Positions 1 through 9,320 are shown, counted from the stretch's first letter. The stretch is DNA of 64,000 bases from Sphaerotilus uruguayifluvii (GCF_013294065.1 NZ_JABSNM010000009.1:124001-188000), one strand, 5' to 3'. Translations and numbers: made by a program. Notes: generated by a model from the sequence alone, not told the origin.

Positions 1-713
1 ACTTCGACTTCGAGGAGGACACCGACGGCGCCGACCACGGCAAGTACGCCTGGGCCAGCGCCGCCTACGCGATGGCGACCAACATCAACCGCTCGTTCAA
101 GCTCTACGGCTGGTGCTCGCGCATTCGCGGCGTGGAGTCCGGCGGCGCGGTCGAGGGCCTGCCGACGCACACCTTCCCGAGCGACGACGGCGGCGTCGAC
201 ATGAAGTGTCCGACCGAGATCGCCATCAGCGACCGGCGCGAGGCGGAGCTGGCCAAGAACGGCCTGATGCCGCTGGTGCACCGCAAGAACTCCGACTTCG
301 CCGCCTTCATCGGCGCGCAGTCGCTGCAGAAGCCGGCCGAGTACGACGACCCGGACGCCACCGCCAACGCCAACCTCGCCGCGCGGCTGCCCTACCTGTT
401 CGCGACCTGCCGCTTCGCGCACTACCTGAAGTGCATGGTCCGCGACAAGGTCGGCGCCTTCAAGGAGCGCCACGAGATGGAGCGCTGGCTCAACGACTGG
501 ATCATGAACTACGTCGACGGCGATCCGGCCAACTCCTCCGAGCACACCAAGGCCGAGAAGCCGCTGGCCGCCGCCCAGGTCGTCGTCGAGGAGATTCCGG
601 GCAATCCCGGCTACTACACCTCCAAGTTCTTCCTGCGCCCGCACTACCAGCTCGAGGGGCTGACGGTGTCGCTGCGCCTGGTCTCCAAGCTGCCGGCGCA
701 GAAGCAGGCCTGA
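1..713 (+). CDS. tssC: T6SS sheath large subunit TssC (VipB/EvpB), 3' part
   Basis: This is the C-terminal part of the large subunit of the contractile T6SS sheath, which polymerises with TssB around the Hcp tube in the cytoplasm. The reading frame is open from the first base, so the gene starts upstream of the window. The visible residues (about 236) carry typical TssC features: YAWASAAYAMATNINRSF, then WCSRIRGVESGGAVEGLP, FPSDDGGVDMKCPTEIAI, and the conserved end in which the sheath wraps (PGYYTSKFFLRPHYQLEGLTV). It ends 81 bases before hcp in the usual order tssB-tssC-hcp. The identification rests on family knowledge of these conserved blocks and is firm. Confidence 0.96.
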   Translation, partial: FDFEEDTDGADHGKYAWASAAYAMATNINRSFKLYGWCSRIRGVESGGAVEGLPTHTFPSDDGGVDMKCPTEIAISDRREAELAKNGLMPLVHRKNSDFAAFIGAQSLQKPAEYDDPDATANANLAARLPYLFATCRFAHYLKCMVRDKVGAFKERHEMERWLNDWIMNYVDGDPANSSEHTKAEKPLAAAQVVVEEIPGNPGYYTSKFFLRPHYQLEGLTVSLRLVSKLPAQKQA

Positions 714-794
714 GCCCGAGGCCCACCCCCAACCCGACCCGCGGGGCCCGGCCCCCGCATCCCTCCACACCCACGCAGCCAGAGGAAGCAAGTC

Positions 795-1271
795 ATGTCC
801 ACCGATACCCACATCAAGTTCGACGGCGTCGAAGGCGAGGCCACCCACAAGGACCACAAGGGCCAGATCGAGGTGCTGTCGTGGAGCTGGGGCGCGGCCA
901 ATGCCAGCGCGCTGGCGGGGGGCGGCTCCGGCAAGGGCAAGGGCGAGGGCCACCCCTTCCAGTTCGTGCACCTCTACGACAAGTCCTCGCCGGTGCTGGC
1001 CAAGCACTGCGCGCAGGGCAAGCACTTCGCCAGCGTCGTGCTGACCGCGCGCAAGTCCGGCGAGGGCCAGAAGGACTACTTCAAGGTGACGATGAAGGAG
1101 GTGCTGATCAACCACATCGCGCCCTCGGGCTCGCAGGGCGGCGACATCACCGAGTCGGTCTCGATGACCTACAAGGACATCGAGTTCTCCTACAAGGCGC
1201 AGGACGACAAGGGCGGCCTGAGCGGCGAGGTCAAGTTCGGCTGGAACCTCGCGACCACCGAGACGCGCTGA
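795..1271 (+). CDS. hcp: T6SS inner-tube protein Hcp
   Basis: Hcp forms stacked hexameric rings that make the T6SS inner tube and is expelled with VgrG at firing. The 158 residues match the Hcp1 family: an N-terminal strand (HIKFDGVEGEATHKDHKG), the conserved IEVLSWSWGA block, an RKSGEGQKDYFKVTM block, and a C-terminal KDIEFSYKAQ strand. The start is supported by an AGAGGAAG ribosome site 6-7 bases ahead of the ATG at 795. It lies between tssC and a second hcp-like gene that begins 7 bases downstream. The 81-base gap before it contains a GC-rich inverted repeat (GCGGGG/CCCCGC) that could tune expression; that role is speculative. Confidence 0.97.
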   Translation: MSTDTHIKFDGVEGEATHKDHKGQIEVLSWSWGAANASALAGGGSGKGKGEGHPFQFVHLYDKSSPVLAKHCAQGKHFASVVLTARKSGEGQKDYFKVTMKEVLINHIAPSGSQGGDITESVSMTYKDIEFSYKAQDDKGGLSGEVKFGWNLATTETR

Positions 1272-1278
1272 GGTCGCC

Positions 1279-1752
1279 ATGGCCGCCACGGACACCTATG
1301 TCCATCTGCAGACCCGCCGCGCCGGCAAGCTCAAGGGCGAATGCATCGCGCCCGGGCACGAGGACGACATCGCGGTGCGCGGCTGGTCCTGGGGCGTGTC
1401 GGCGCAGACCGCGATGGGCTCGGTGCAGGCCACCGCGCGGCGCTCCTACCGCGAGCTCAGCTTCGTCAAGGGCGCCGACACCGCCAGCACCGGACTGCTG
1501 AGCGCGCTGGCGACCAACGACGAGGTCAAGGAGCTGAAGCTGACGATGCGCAAGGCCGGCGAGGGCCAGCAGGACTTCCTGCGGCTGACGCTCAAGGGCG
1601 CGCGCATCACTTCGGTCGTGCTCGACACCGGCAGCGACGGCGACGTGAGCGAGAGCGTCACCGTGGCCTTCACGAAGGTCGAGCTCGAGTACCTGCCGCA
1701 GCAGCGCAGCGGCCAGCGCGGAGCCAGTCATGTCTTCACCGACGAGGTCTGA
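1279..1752 (+). CDS. Second Hcp-family protein
   Basis: A 157-residue paralogue of the preceding Hcp: it keeps the WSWGVSAQTA block, the RKAGEGQQDFLRLTLKGARITSV block and a C-terminal TKVELEYLPQ strand. The N-terminal and loop regions differ, and the glycine/lysine-rich loop of the first Hcp is replaced by a shorter one. GAGG lies just ahead of the ATG. The last 23 bases overlap the start of tagJ, so translation of the two is probably coupled. It could be a structural variant mixed into the tube, a tip ring, or a cargo-selective Hcp. The sequence shows the homology but not which of these applies. Confidence 0.9.
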   Translation: MAATDTYVHLQTRRAGKLKGECIAPGHEDDIAVRGWSWGVSAQTAMGSVQATARRSYRELSFVKGADTASTGLLSALATNDEVKELKLTMRKAGEGQQDFLRLTLKGARITSVVLDTGSDGDVSESVTVAFTKVELEYLPQQRSGQRGASHVFTDEV

Positions 1753-2665
1753 GGCCCCGGCCGCGGCCGACGACGCGGCGCGCCGGGTCGCCGCCGGCGA
1801 TCTGGCCGGCGCGCTCGCGAGCCTGCAGCAGCAGGTGCGTCGCCAGCCGGCCGATGCCCGGCTGCGCATCTTCCTGTTCCAGCTGCTGGTGCTGCTGCGC
1901 CAGTGGCCGCGCGCGGCCCAGCAGCTGGTGCTGTGCGGCGAGCTCGATGCCGGTGCGCTGGCGATGGTGGCGACCTGCCGCGAGGCGCTGCAGGCCGAGC
2001 AGGTGCGCGAGGCGGTGATGAGCGGTCGCACCACGCCGCTGGTCTTCGGCGAGCCGCCGGCCTGGGTCGGCCTGCTGGCCGAGGCGCTGGCGGCCGACGG
2101 CCGTGGCGACGTGGCGGTCGCGGCCGTCCTGCGTGCCCGGGCGCTCGAGCAGGCGCCGGCCTGCAGCGGCACGCTCGACGGCCGGCCCTTCGCGTGGCTG
2201 GCCGACGCCGATTCGCGCCTGGGGCCGGTGCTGGAGGTGATGATGCGCGGCCGCTACGGCTGGCTGCCGCTGCAGGCGCTGCGCCGGATCGAGATCGACG
2301 CGCCCGAGGACCTGCGCGATCTGGTGTGGCTGCCGGCGCGGCTGACCTTCGTGTCCGGCGGCGAGACGGTCGCGCTGCTGCCGGTGCGCTACGCACCCGA
2401 TGCGGATGCGGACAGCGAGGGCGAGGGCGGCGATCCGGCCGCGCTGCGCGACGCGCGGCGGCTGGCGCGTCGCACCGACTGGATCGCGCTGGCGCCGCAG
2501 CACCAGCCCGACCAGTTCCGCGGTCTGGGCCAGCGCCTGCTCTGCACCGAGGCCGAGGAGTGCGGCCTGCTGGAGGTGCGCGAGATCGTGATCGACGCGC
2601 CGGCAGGCGAGCGCGAAGGCGAGGGCGAGGGTGGGGACGAGGGCCATGGCGATGCTTCCCGCTGA
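1730..2665 (+). CDS. tagJ: T6SS accessory protein TagJ/ImpE
   Basis: A 311-residue ImpE/TagJ family protein, an accessory T6SS factor known in other systems to bind the N-terminus of the sheath protein TssB and to affect sheath disassembly. The N-terminal part (residues about 15-100) is TPR-like and alanine-rich (AARRVAAGDLAGALASLQQQ), followed by the ImpE core with the segments DGRPFAWLADADSRLGPVLE and GRYGWLPL. The tail is rich in Glu and Gly. The start overlaps the second hcp gene by 23 bases and has GGAG upstream. The end overlaps tssE. It is part of the operon tssC-hcp-hcp2-tagJ-tssE-tssF-tssG-clpV. Confidence 0.9.
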   Translation: MSSPTRSEAPAAADDAARRVAAGDLAGALASLQQQVRRQPADARLRIFLFQLLVLLRQWPRAAQQLVLCGELDAGALAMVATCREALQAEQVREAVMSGRTTPLVFGEPPAWVGLLAEALAADGRGDVAVAAVLRARALEQAPACSGTLDGRPFAWLADADSRLGPVLEVMMRGRYGWLPLQALRRIEIDAPEDLRDLVWLPARLTFVSGGETVALLPVRYAPDADADSEGEGGDPAALRDARRLARRTDWIALAPQHQPDQFRGLGQRLLCTEAEECGLLEVREIVIDAPAGEREGEGEGGDEGHGDASR

Positions 2666-3200
2666 CGGATCCGGCCTGGAGCGGGCGGCCGACCGGCTGC
2701 AGCCGGCGCTGCTCGACCGGCTGGTCGACGACGCGCCGCAGCAGCCGCGTGACGCGGCCGACGGTCGCATCGTCGGCCCTGCGCAGCTGCGCCGCGCGGT
2801 GCTGCGCGACCTGGGCTGGCTGCTCAATGCCACCTGCCTGCTCGACGATGCGCACAGGCGCCGCTATCCGTGGCTGGCGCAGTCGGTGCTGAACTTCGGG
2901 CTGCCGCCGCTGGCCGGCCAGCTGGCCTCGCGCATCGACGTGCCGCTGATGGAGCGCACGCTGCGCCAGGTGCTGCTGAGCTTCGAGCCGCGGCTGGTCG
3001 AGGAGACGCTGACGGTGCGTGCGCTCGAGGCGGCCTCGGTGCTGGAGACGCACAACATCATCGAGTTCGAGATCCGCGGCCACCTGTGGGCGCAGCCGGT
3101 GCCGCTGGAGCTGCTGCTGCGCACCCGCATGGACCTGGAGGCCGGCCAGATCGAGGTGCGCGAGAGCACGCGCAGCGCGCTGCCGCCCGGGAGGCCCTGA
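2646..3200 (+). CDS. tssE: T6SS baseplate protein TssE (gp25-like)
   Basis: TssE is the gp25-like baseplate wedge component that seeds sheath assembly. The protein of about 184 residues has the GPW/gp25 core: RDLGWLLNATCLLDDAHRRR near the N-terminus, then SVLNFGLPPLAGQ, a helix, and the C-terminal NIIEFEIRGHLWAQPVPLELLLRT segment, which corresponds to the conserved gp25 EFxIxGxL region. ATG at 2646 or 2652 is preferred over a GTG at 2631 because it gives a normal N-terminus; the choice is uncertain. It overlaps tagJ by about 20 bases, and its TGA overlaps the tssF ATG, indicating translational coupling. Confidence 0.92.
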   Translation: MAMLPADGSGLERAADRLQPALLDRLVDDAPQQPRDAADGRIVGPAQLRRAVLRDLGWLLNATCLLDDAHRRRYPWLAQSVLNFGLPPLAGQLASRIDVPLMERTLRQVLLSFEPRLVEETLTVRALEAASVLETHNIIEFEIRGHLWAQPVPLELLLRTRMDLEAGQIEVRESTRSALPPGRP

Positions 3201-5083
3201 TGGATCCGGGCCTGCTGCGCCGCTACAACGAGGAGCTGGCCCATCTGCGCGAGGTCGGCAGCGAGTTCGCGCGGGCCTATCCGAAGATCGCCGGGCGGCT
3301 GACGATGAGCGGCCTGGAGGTCGCCGATCCGTATGTCGAGCGGCTGCTCGAGGGCTTCGCCTTCCTGGCCGCGCGGGTCCAGCTGCATGTCGATGCGGAG
3401 TACCCGCGCTTCGTGCAGCACCTGCTGGAGGTGGTGCAGCCGGGCTTCGTCGCGCCGGTGCCGAGCATGGCGATCGTGCGCATGCTGCCCGACCTGCTCG
3501 ATCCGGCGCTGGCGGCCGGACCGGTGGTGCCGCGCGGCAGCGCATTGCTGAGCGAGGAGGTGCGCGGCCAGGCGACCCGCTGCGAGTTCCGCACCGCGCA
3601 CGAGGTGCAGCTGTGGCCGCTGGAGATCGTCGAGGTGCGCTGCTTCAGCCATGCGGCCGACCTGCCGCTGCACCGGCTGCCGCTTGACCGGCCGGTGCGT
3701 GGCGGCCTGCGCATCCGGCTGCGCAGCCACGGCCCGGCGCTGCGCGATCTGCCGATCGAGCGCCTGAGCTTCCATGTCTGCGCGCCCGACGAGACGGCAC
3801 TGCGGCTGCACGAGCGGGTCTGCGGGCCGGTGCTCGGCAGCTGGGTGGCGCCGCCGGCCGGCCAGGACCCGCGCCGCGGCTGGCGCGATGCCGGCTCGGT
3901 GCGGCCGCAGGGCTTCGACGACGACGAGGCGCTGCTGCCCGAGACGCTGCGCGGCTTCTCCGGCCACCGGCTGCTGCAGGAGTTCGCCGCGATGCCGCAG
4001 CGGCTGCTGTTCTTCGCGGTCGAGCAGCTGCGCGAGCGCCTCGCGGCGGTCGAAGGCCAGGAGGCCGAGCTGTTCATCCTGTCGGCGCGTGCCGATCCGG
4101 GGCTGGAGCCGCTGGTCGACCGCCAGGCGCTGGCGCTGGGCTGCACGCCGGTGATCAACCTGTTCCCGAAGCGGCTCGACCGCATCGCGCTGCTGCCCTC
4201 GCGCTGGGAGCATCCGGTCGTGCCGGACCGCACCCGGCCGCTGGACTTCGAGGTCCACACCCTCGACGAGGTGATCGGCCACGGCACCGGCGCGCAGTCG
4301 CAGCAGCTCTTCCTGCCGCTCTATGCGGTGCCGCACGCGCTCGAGGGGCGCCACGAGGCCTGGTACACCGTGCGCCGCGAGCCGCGCCAGCTCTCCGAGC
4401 GCCAGCGCAGCCAGGGCACGCGCAGTGCCTGGATCGGCACCGAATGCTTCCTGTCGCTGGTCGACGCGGCCCAGGCGCCGTATGCGCAGGACCTGCGCCA
4501 GCTCTCGGTGCGGGCCTGGGTCAGCAACCGCGATCTGCCGCTGCTGCTGCCCGGCGCCGGGACCGGGGGCGGCATCACCGGGCTGTGGTCGCTCGACACG
4601 CCGGGGCCGGTGCGCCGCATCGAGACGCTGCGCGGGCCGACCCGGCCGGTGCAGCGCCTGCCGCGCGGCGAGGAGGGCTGGTCGCTGGTGCGGCTGCTGG
4701 CGCTGAACCATCTGTCGCTGGCCGGCGAGGATCCGGCCCGGGCCGCGGCGACGCTGCGCGCGCTGCTGCGCCTGTTCGGCCCCGACGGCGAGGCCGGCTG
4801 GCAGCGCTGGGTCGACGGACTGCTGGGCGTGCAGGCCCGCACCGTCACCCGCCGGCTGCCGCAGGCCGGGCCGCTGACCTTCGGCAGCGGCGCGGAGGTC
4901 GTGCTCGAGGTCGACGACAGCGCCTTCCAGGGCGGCAGCGCCTTCCTGTTCGGCAGCGTGCTCGAGCGCTACCTGGCGCGCCATGCGGCGATCAACAGCT
5001 TCGTGACGACCCGGCTCCTGTCCTCGCGCCGCGGCGAGATCATGGCCTGGCCGCCGCGCTGCGGCACCGGAGCGCTGCTGTGA
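3200..5083 (+). CDS. tssF: T6SS baseplate protein TssF (ImpG)
   Basis: A 627-residue TssF/ImpG/VasA protein, which with TssG forms the wedge of the T6SS baseplate. The N-terminus is typical (LLRRYNEELAHLREVGSEFA and PKIAGRLTM, then DPYVERLLEGFAFL), and conserved blocks such as YPRFVQHLLEVVQPGFVAPVPSMAI and LGCTPVINLF confirm the family. Its length is normal. The ATG overlaps the TGA of tssE and its stop overlaps the GTG of tssG, so the three are translated as a coupled unit. Confidence 0.96.
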   Translation: MDPGLLRRYNEELAHLREVGSEFARAYPKIAGRLTMSGLEVADPYVERLLEGFAFLAARVQLHVDAEYPRFVQHLLEVVQPGFVAPVPSMAIVRMLPDLLDPALAAGPVVPRGSALLSEEVRGQATRCEFRTAHEVQLWPLEIVEVRCFSHAADLPLHRLPLDRPVRGGLRIRLRSHGPALRDLPIERLSFHVCAPDETALRLHERVCGPVLGSWVAPPAGQDPRRGWRDAGSVRPQGFDDDEALLPETLRGFSGHRLLQEFAAMPQRLLFFAVEQLRERLAAVEGQEAELFILSARADPGLEPLVDRQALALGCTPVINLFPKRLDRIALLPSRWEHPVVPDRTRPLDFEVHTLDEVIGHGTGAQSQQLFLPLYAVPHALEGRHEAWYTVRREPRQLSERQRSQGTRSAWIGTECFLSLVDAAQAPYAQDLRQLSVRAWVSNRDLPLLLPGAGTGGGITGLWSLDTPGPVRRIETLRGPTRPVQRLPRGEEGWSLVRLLALNHLSLAGEDPARAAATLRALLRLFGPDGEAGWQRWVDGLLGVQARTVTRRLPQAGPLTFGSGAEVVLEVDDSAFQGGSAFLFGSVLERYLARHAAINSFVTTRLLSSRRGEIMAWPPRCGTGALL

Positions 5084-6117
5084 AGCCCGATCCCGATCCG
5101 GATCCGGCGCTGCAGCCCTGGTCGCACGACTTCTTTGCGCTGCTGCGCCGCATCCAGGCCGAGCGGTCGGATCTGCCGCCGCTGGGCACCGCGCTGCGGC
5201 CGGCGGGCGAGCCGCTGCGGCTGGGTCAGGATGTCGAGCTCGACTTCGCGCCGGCGGCGCTGTCGTCGTGGCGGATGAGCGAGCTCACCGGCGTGCCGCG
5301 GCTGGGCGTGCGCTTCTTCGGCCTGTTCGGGCCGATGGGGCCGATGCCGCTGCACCTGACCGAGTTCGTGCGCGAGCGCGAGCACCAGGCCGGCGACAGC
5401 GCGCCGGCGCGCTTCGCCGACATCTTCCATCACCGCGCGCTGCTGCTGTTCTTCCGCGCCTGGGCCCAGGCCCAGCCGACGGTGCAGCGCGACCGGCCGG
5501 GCCAGGATGTCTTCGCGCGCCAGGCGGGTGCGCTCGGCGGGCTGGCGCCGCCCGGCACGCCCTCGGGCGACAGCCTGCCCGACGATCTGCGCCGGCATCT
5601 GCTCGGGCACCTGCTGCACGGGCCGCGCCATGCCGAGGGCCTGCGCAAGATGATCGCCGCGCACTTCGGCCTGCCGGTGCGCATCGAGTCGCATGCCGGG
5701 CACTGGATGACGCTGCACCCGCAGGACCGCACCCGGCTGCGTCCGCTGGCCGGCGCCGGCTCGCGCAACCGGCTCGGCGTCGATGTCGTCGCCGGCAGCC
5801 GGGTCTGGGATCGGCAGTACCGGTTCCGCGTCCATCTGGGTCCGCTGGGCTGGGCCGACTACGAGCGCTTCCTGCCCGGCACGCCGGCGCTGCGTGCGCT
5901 GCATGACCTGGTCGCCTGCTTCGTCGGGCCGTCGCTGCGCTGGGAAATCCGTCCGGCGCTGCGCGGCGCCGAGGTGCCGCCGCTGCGGCTGACCGGGCGC
6001 GGCGGCCGGCTCGGGCTGAGCACCTGGCTGGGCCGGCGCGGCCCCCATCCGGACCGCGCCGACCTGCGCCTCTCTTCCGATCGACGCCTCTCTCCGGGAG
6101 ATCCTGTCCATGTCTGA
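5080..6117 (+). CDS. tssG: T6SS baseplate protein TssG (ImpH)
   Basis: A 345-residue TssG/ImpH/VasB protein, the partner of TssF in the baseplate wedge. Visible family blocks are the N-terminal HDFFALLRRIQAE with the following PPLGTALRPAGEPLRLGQ segment, FFGLFGPMGPMPLHLTE, and the later FRVHLGPLGWADYERFLPG. The most probable start is the GTG at 5080, which overlaps the tssF stop by four bases; no in-frame ATG lies nearby. The 3' end overlaps clpV by 8 bases. The gene is intact and of ordinary length. Confidence 0.95.
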   Translation: MKPDPDPDPALQPWSHDFFALLRRIQAERSDLPPLGTALRPAGEPLRLGQDVELDFAPAALSSWRMSELTGVPRLGVRFFGLFGPMGPMPLHLTEFVREREHQAGDSAPARFADIFHHRALLLFFRAWAQAQPTVQRDRPGQDVFARQAGALGGLAPPGTPSGDSLPDDLRRHLLGHLLHGPRHAEGLRKMIAAHFGLPVRIESHAGHWMTLHPQDRTRLRPLAGAGSRNRLGVDVVAGSRVWDRQYRFRVHLGPLGWADYERFLPGTPALRALHDLVACFVGPSLRWEIRPALRGAEVPPLRLTGRGGRLGLSTWLGRRGPHPDRADLRLSSDRRLSPGDPVHV

Positions 6118-8800
6118 GATCAGCCGTGCCGCGCTGTTCGGCAAGCTCGACCCGCTGGCCTACAAGGCCATCGAGGGCGCGACCGTGTTCTGCAAGCTGC
6201 GCGGCAATCCGCATGTGATGCTGGAGCACTGGTTCTCGCAGCTGCTGAACCTGCCCGACAGCGACCTGCACCGCATCCTGCGCCATTTCCAGGTGGACGC
6301 CGGGCGGCTGGCCTCGGACCTGGGCAGCGCGCTCGAGCGCCTGCCGCGGGGCGCCAGCACCATTTCCGACATCGAGGAGGCGGTCGGCGACGCGGTCGAG
6401 CGCGCCTGGGTCTATGCCTCGCTGAAGTTCGGCGCCACGCAGGTGCGCACCGGCCACCTGCTGTTCGGTCTGCTCAAGACCGAGCGGCTGGCGCGGCGGC
6501 TGCAGTCGATCAGCCGGCAGTTCGACCGTGTCGACGTCAACCGCCTCGGCGCCGAGCTGGCGCAGATCGTCGCCGGCTCGCCCGAGGAGGCCGCCAGCAC
6601 CATCGACACGCCCGACGCCGCCCCCGGCGAGGCCAGCGGCGCGATCGCCCCGGCGGCGATGGGAAAGCAGGAGGCGCTGAAGAAGTTCGCCGTCAGCCTG
6701 ACCGACAAGGCGCGCGCCGGCGAGCTCGATCCGGTCACCGGCCGCGACGAGGAGATCCGCCAGATCGTCGACATCCTGATGCGCCGGCGCCAGAACAACC
6801 CGATCCTGACCGGCGAGGCGGGCGTGGGCAAGACCGCGGTGGTCGAGGGCTTCGCGCAGCGGCTGGTGCAGGGCGACGTGCCGCCGCAGCTGCAGGACGT
6901 GGACCTGATGGCGCTCGACATCGGCCTGCTGCAGGCCGGCGCCAGCATGAAGGGCGAGTTCGAGAGCAGGCTGCGCGCGGTGATCGACGAGGTCCAGGCC
7001 TCGCCCAAGCCGATCATCCTGTTCATCGACGAGGCGCACACGCTGATCGGCGCGGGCGGTGCGGCCGGCACGGGCGACGCGGCCAACCTGCTGAAACCGG
7101 CGCTGGCGCGCGGCAGGCTGCGCACCATCGCCGCGACCACCTGGGCCGAGTACAAGAAGCACATCGAGAAGGACCCGGCGCTGACGCGGCGCTTCCAGGT
7201 CGTGCAGGTGCCCGAGCCGGACGAGGCGAAGGCGGTCCACATGCTGCGCGGTGTGGCCACCGTGCTGGAGCACCACCACCGCGTCGTGCTGCTCGACGAG
7301 GCGATCGAGGCGGCGGTCAAGCTCTCGCACCGCTACATTCCGGCGCGCCAGCTGCCGGACAAGGCGGTCAGCCTGCTCGACACCGCCTGCGCGCGCGTCG
7401 CGGTCAGCCAGCACGCCACGCCCCCGGCGCTGGAGGACAGTCGGCGCCGGCTGGAGGCGCTGCAGGTCGAGCGGGACATCGTCGAGCGCGAGGCGGCGAT
7501 CGGCATCGACGTGAGCGCCCGCCGCACCCGCCTGGCCGCGGCGATCGAGGCCGAGCAGGCGCGCCAGGCCGAGCTGGGCGAGCGCTTCGGCCAGGAGAAG
7601 GCGCTGGTCGACCGCGTGCTGGCGCTGCGGGCGCGGCTGCGCGCGCAGCCCGGCGATCCGGCCGGAGCGCCGGACGGCGCCGCCCCCGTCGCGCCGCCGA
7701 CCGAGGCCGAGCGCGCCGACGCGGTCGCCGAGCTGCAGGCGCTGCAGGCCGAGCTGACGCAGCTGCAGGGCGACGCACCGCTGATCCTGCCCACCGTCGA
7801 CGAGCAGGCGGTGGCCGCGGTGGTGCAGGACTGGACCGGCATTCCCGTCGGCCGCATGGTCCGCAACGAGGTGCAGGCGGTGCTGGCGCTGGCCGACACG
7901 CTCAACCGGCGCGTCATCGGCCAGAAGCACGCGCTGGACATGATCGCCCGGCGCATCCAGACCTCGCGCGCGCGGCTGGACAACCCGAACAAGCCGATCG
8001 GCGTCTTCCTGCTGGCCGGCACCTCGGGCGTCGGCAAGACCGAGACGGCGCTGGCGCTGGCCGAGGCGCTCTACGGCGGCGAGCAGAACGTCATCACCAT
8101 CAACATGAGCGAGTTCCAGGAGGCGCACACCGTCTCCACGCTCAAGGGCGCGCCGCCGGGCTATGTCGGCTACGGCGAGGGCGGCGTGCTGACCGAGGCG
8201 GTGCGGCGGCGGCCGTACAGCGTCGTGCTGCTCGACGAGGTCGAGAAGGCGCATCCGGACGTGCACGAGCTGTTCTTCCAGGTCTTCGACAAGGGCTGGA
8301 TGGAAGATGGGGAAGGGCGCGACATCGACTTCCGCAACACCATCATCCTGCTGACCAGCAACGTCGGCAGCGACCTGATCATGGGCCTGTGCCGCGACCC
8401 GGAGCTGACGCCCGAGCCCGAGGCGATCGCGCAGGCCCTGCGCGAGCCGCTGCTGAAGGTCTTCCCGGCGGCCCTGCTCGGGCGTCTGGTGACGATTCCC
8501 TACTACCCGCTGTCGGACGCGATGCTCGCCGAGATCGTGCGGCTGCAGCTCGGCCGCATCGCCCGCCGGGTGCGGGACAACCACGGCATTCCCTTCGAGT
8601 ACGACGAATCGGTCGTCCGCCTGGTCGTCTCGCGCTGCACCGAGGCCGAGTCGGGCGGCCGTGTCATCGACGCCATCCTGACCAACACGGTGCTGCCGCG
8701 GATTTCGGTGGAGTACCTGACGCGGCTGGCGCAGGGGCAGGCGCTGGCATCGATCCGTCTGGGGGTCGATGCGGGTGATTTCATCTATCGGTTTTCCTGA
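6110..8800 (+). CDS. clpV: T6SS sheath-recycling AAA+ ATPase TssH (ClpV)
   Basis: An 896-residue ClpV, the hexameric AAA+ unfoldase that pulls apart contracted TssB/TssC sheath for re-use. It has the ClpN-type N-terminal domain (residues 1-150), two nucleotide-binding domains with Walker A motifs GEAGVGKT (about 234-241) and GTSGVGKT (about 636-643), Walker B LFIDEAHTL in the first and VVLLDEVEKAH in the second, an arginine-rich coiled middle domain (about 420-560), and an N-terminal helix compatible with TssC binding. GGGAG precedes the ATG, which overlaps the tssG end. The gene closes the first structural block; cargo genes of different base composition follow 31 bases later. Confidence 0.97.
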   Translation: MSEISRAALFGKLDPLAYKAIEGATVFCKLRGNPHVMLEHWFSQLLNLPDSDLHRILRHFQVDAGRLASDLGSALERLPRGASTISDIEEAVGDAVERAWVYASLKFGATQVRTGHLLFGLLKTERLARRLQSISRQFDRVDVNRLGAELAQIVAGSPEEAASTIDTPDAAPGEASGAIAPAAMGKQEALKKFAVSLTDKARAGELDPVTGRDEEIRQIVDILMRRRQNNPILTGEAGVGKTAVVEGFAQRLVQGDVPPQLQDVDLMALDIGLLQAGASMKGEFESRLRAVIDEVQASPKPIILFIDEAHTLIGAGGAAGTGDAANLLKPALARGRLRTIAATTWAEYKKHIEKDPALTRRFQVVQVPEPDEAKAVHMLRGVATVLEHHHRVVLLDEAIEAAVKLSHRYIPARQLPDKAVSLLDTACARVAVSQHATPPALEDSRRRLEALQVERDIVEREAAIGIDVSARRTRLAAAIEAEQARQAELGERFGQEKALVDRVLALRARLRAQPGDPAGAPDGAAPVAPPTEAERADAVAELQALQAELTQLQGDAPLILPTVDEQAVAAVVQDWTGIPVGRMVRNEVQAVLALADTLNRRVIGQKHALDMIARRIQTSRARLDNPNKPIGVFLLAGTSGVGKTETALALAEALYGGEQNVITINMSEFQEAHTVSTLKGAPPGYVGYGEGGVLTEAVRRRPYSVVLLDEVEKAHPDVHELFFQVFDKGWMEDGEGRDIDFRNTIILLTSNVGSDLIMGLCRDPELTPEPEAIAQALREPLLKVFPAALLGRLVTIPYYPLSDAMLAEIVRLQLGRIARRVRDNHGIPFEYDESVVRLVVSRCTEAESGGRVIDAILTNTVLPRISVEYLTRLAQGQALASIRLGVDAGDFIYRFS

Positions 8801-8831
8801 TCGTCATCGATCGATTTTCAAGGGGGTCCAC

Positions 8832-9320
8832 ATGGGTGCCATCTGCTGGCCGCTGGTGTCGAACGTGATTCGTCGCAACAGCAACTCTCACACGTTCGGC
8901 TGGGTCAGGAAGTACGCGGACGGAACGCCCAAGCCGCATCAGGGCTGGGATTTTTATGCCGTGCCATCCACGCCGTGCTATGCGATCTCGGACGGAAAGG
9001 TCGTCTATGCGTCAGACAATGGTGCCTTGGGGCTGATGCTGATGGTCCAGTTCGATCATGGCGGGCAGTCTCTGTACGCGGGCTACGCGCATCTGCAGCA
9101 GATTCTGGTCAAGATGGGGGACACAGTCACCATGAAGCAGAAGGTGGCCTTGACCGGAAACAGCGGCAATGCGTCTTCCATGACGGGGCTGGATCAGCAT
9201 CTGCACTTCGAAATTCGCACGATGCCATTTCCGGGCAAGGGGCTGGCGGGCCGGATCAGTCCATTGCAAATCTTCGGCAAGTGTCCTCTTCTCGATCCGA
9301 TCATGGAAACCATGCAATGA
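8832..9320 (+). CDS. M23-type peptidoglycan endopeptidase, candidate T6SS effector
   Basis: The 162-residue protein carries the M23 (LytM/lysostaphin) zinc peptidase signature: HQGWD (ligands His36 and Asp40), YAHL (His87) and HLHFEI (His123, His125), with the DGKVVYA and GxSGNAS segments typical of the fold. M23 enzymes cut cross-links in the bacterial wall. There is no signal peptide or membrane segment, so export by the T6SS rather than Sec fits. The start at 8832 is chosen for the AGGGGG ribosome site; an earlier ATG at 8769 lies inside clpV. The gene is less GC-rich than its neighbours. Its stop overlaps the start of a secreted small protein, a typical effector-immunity layout. The peptidase family is clear; the effector role is inferred. 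Confidence 0.85.
   Translation: MGAICWPLVSNVIRRNSNSHTFGWVRKYADGTPKPHQGWDFYAVPSTPCYAISDGKVVYASDNGALGLMLMVQFDHGGQSLYAGYAHLQQILVKMGDTVTMKQKVALTGNSGNASSMTGLDQHLHFEIRTMPFPGKGLAGRISPLQIFGKCPLLDPIMETMQ

Noticed and set aside
8769-8831. Earlier start for the M23 peptidase
   Set aside because: It lies within clpV without a ribosome site, whereas AGGGGG precedes the ATG at 8832.
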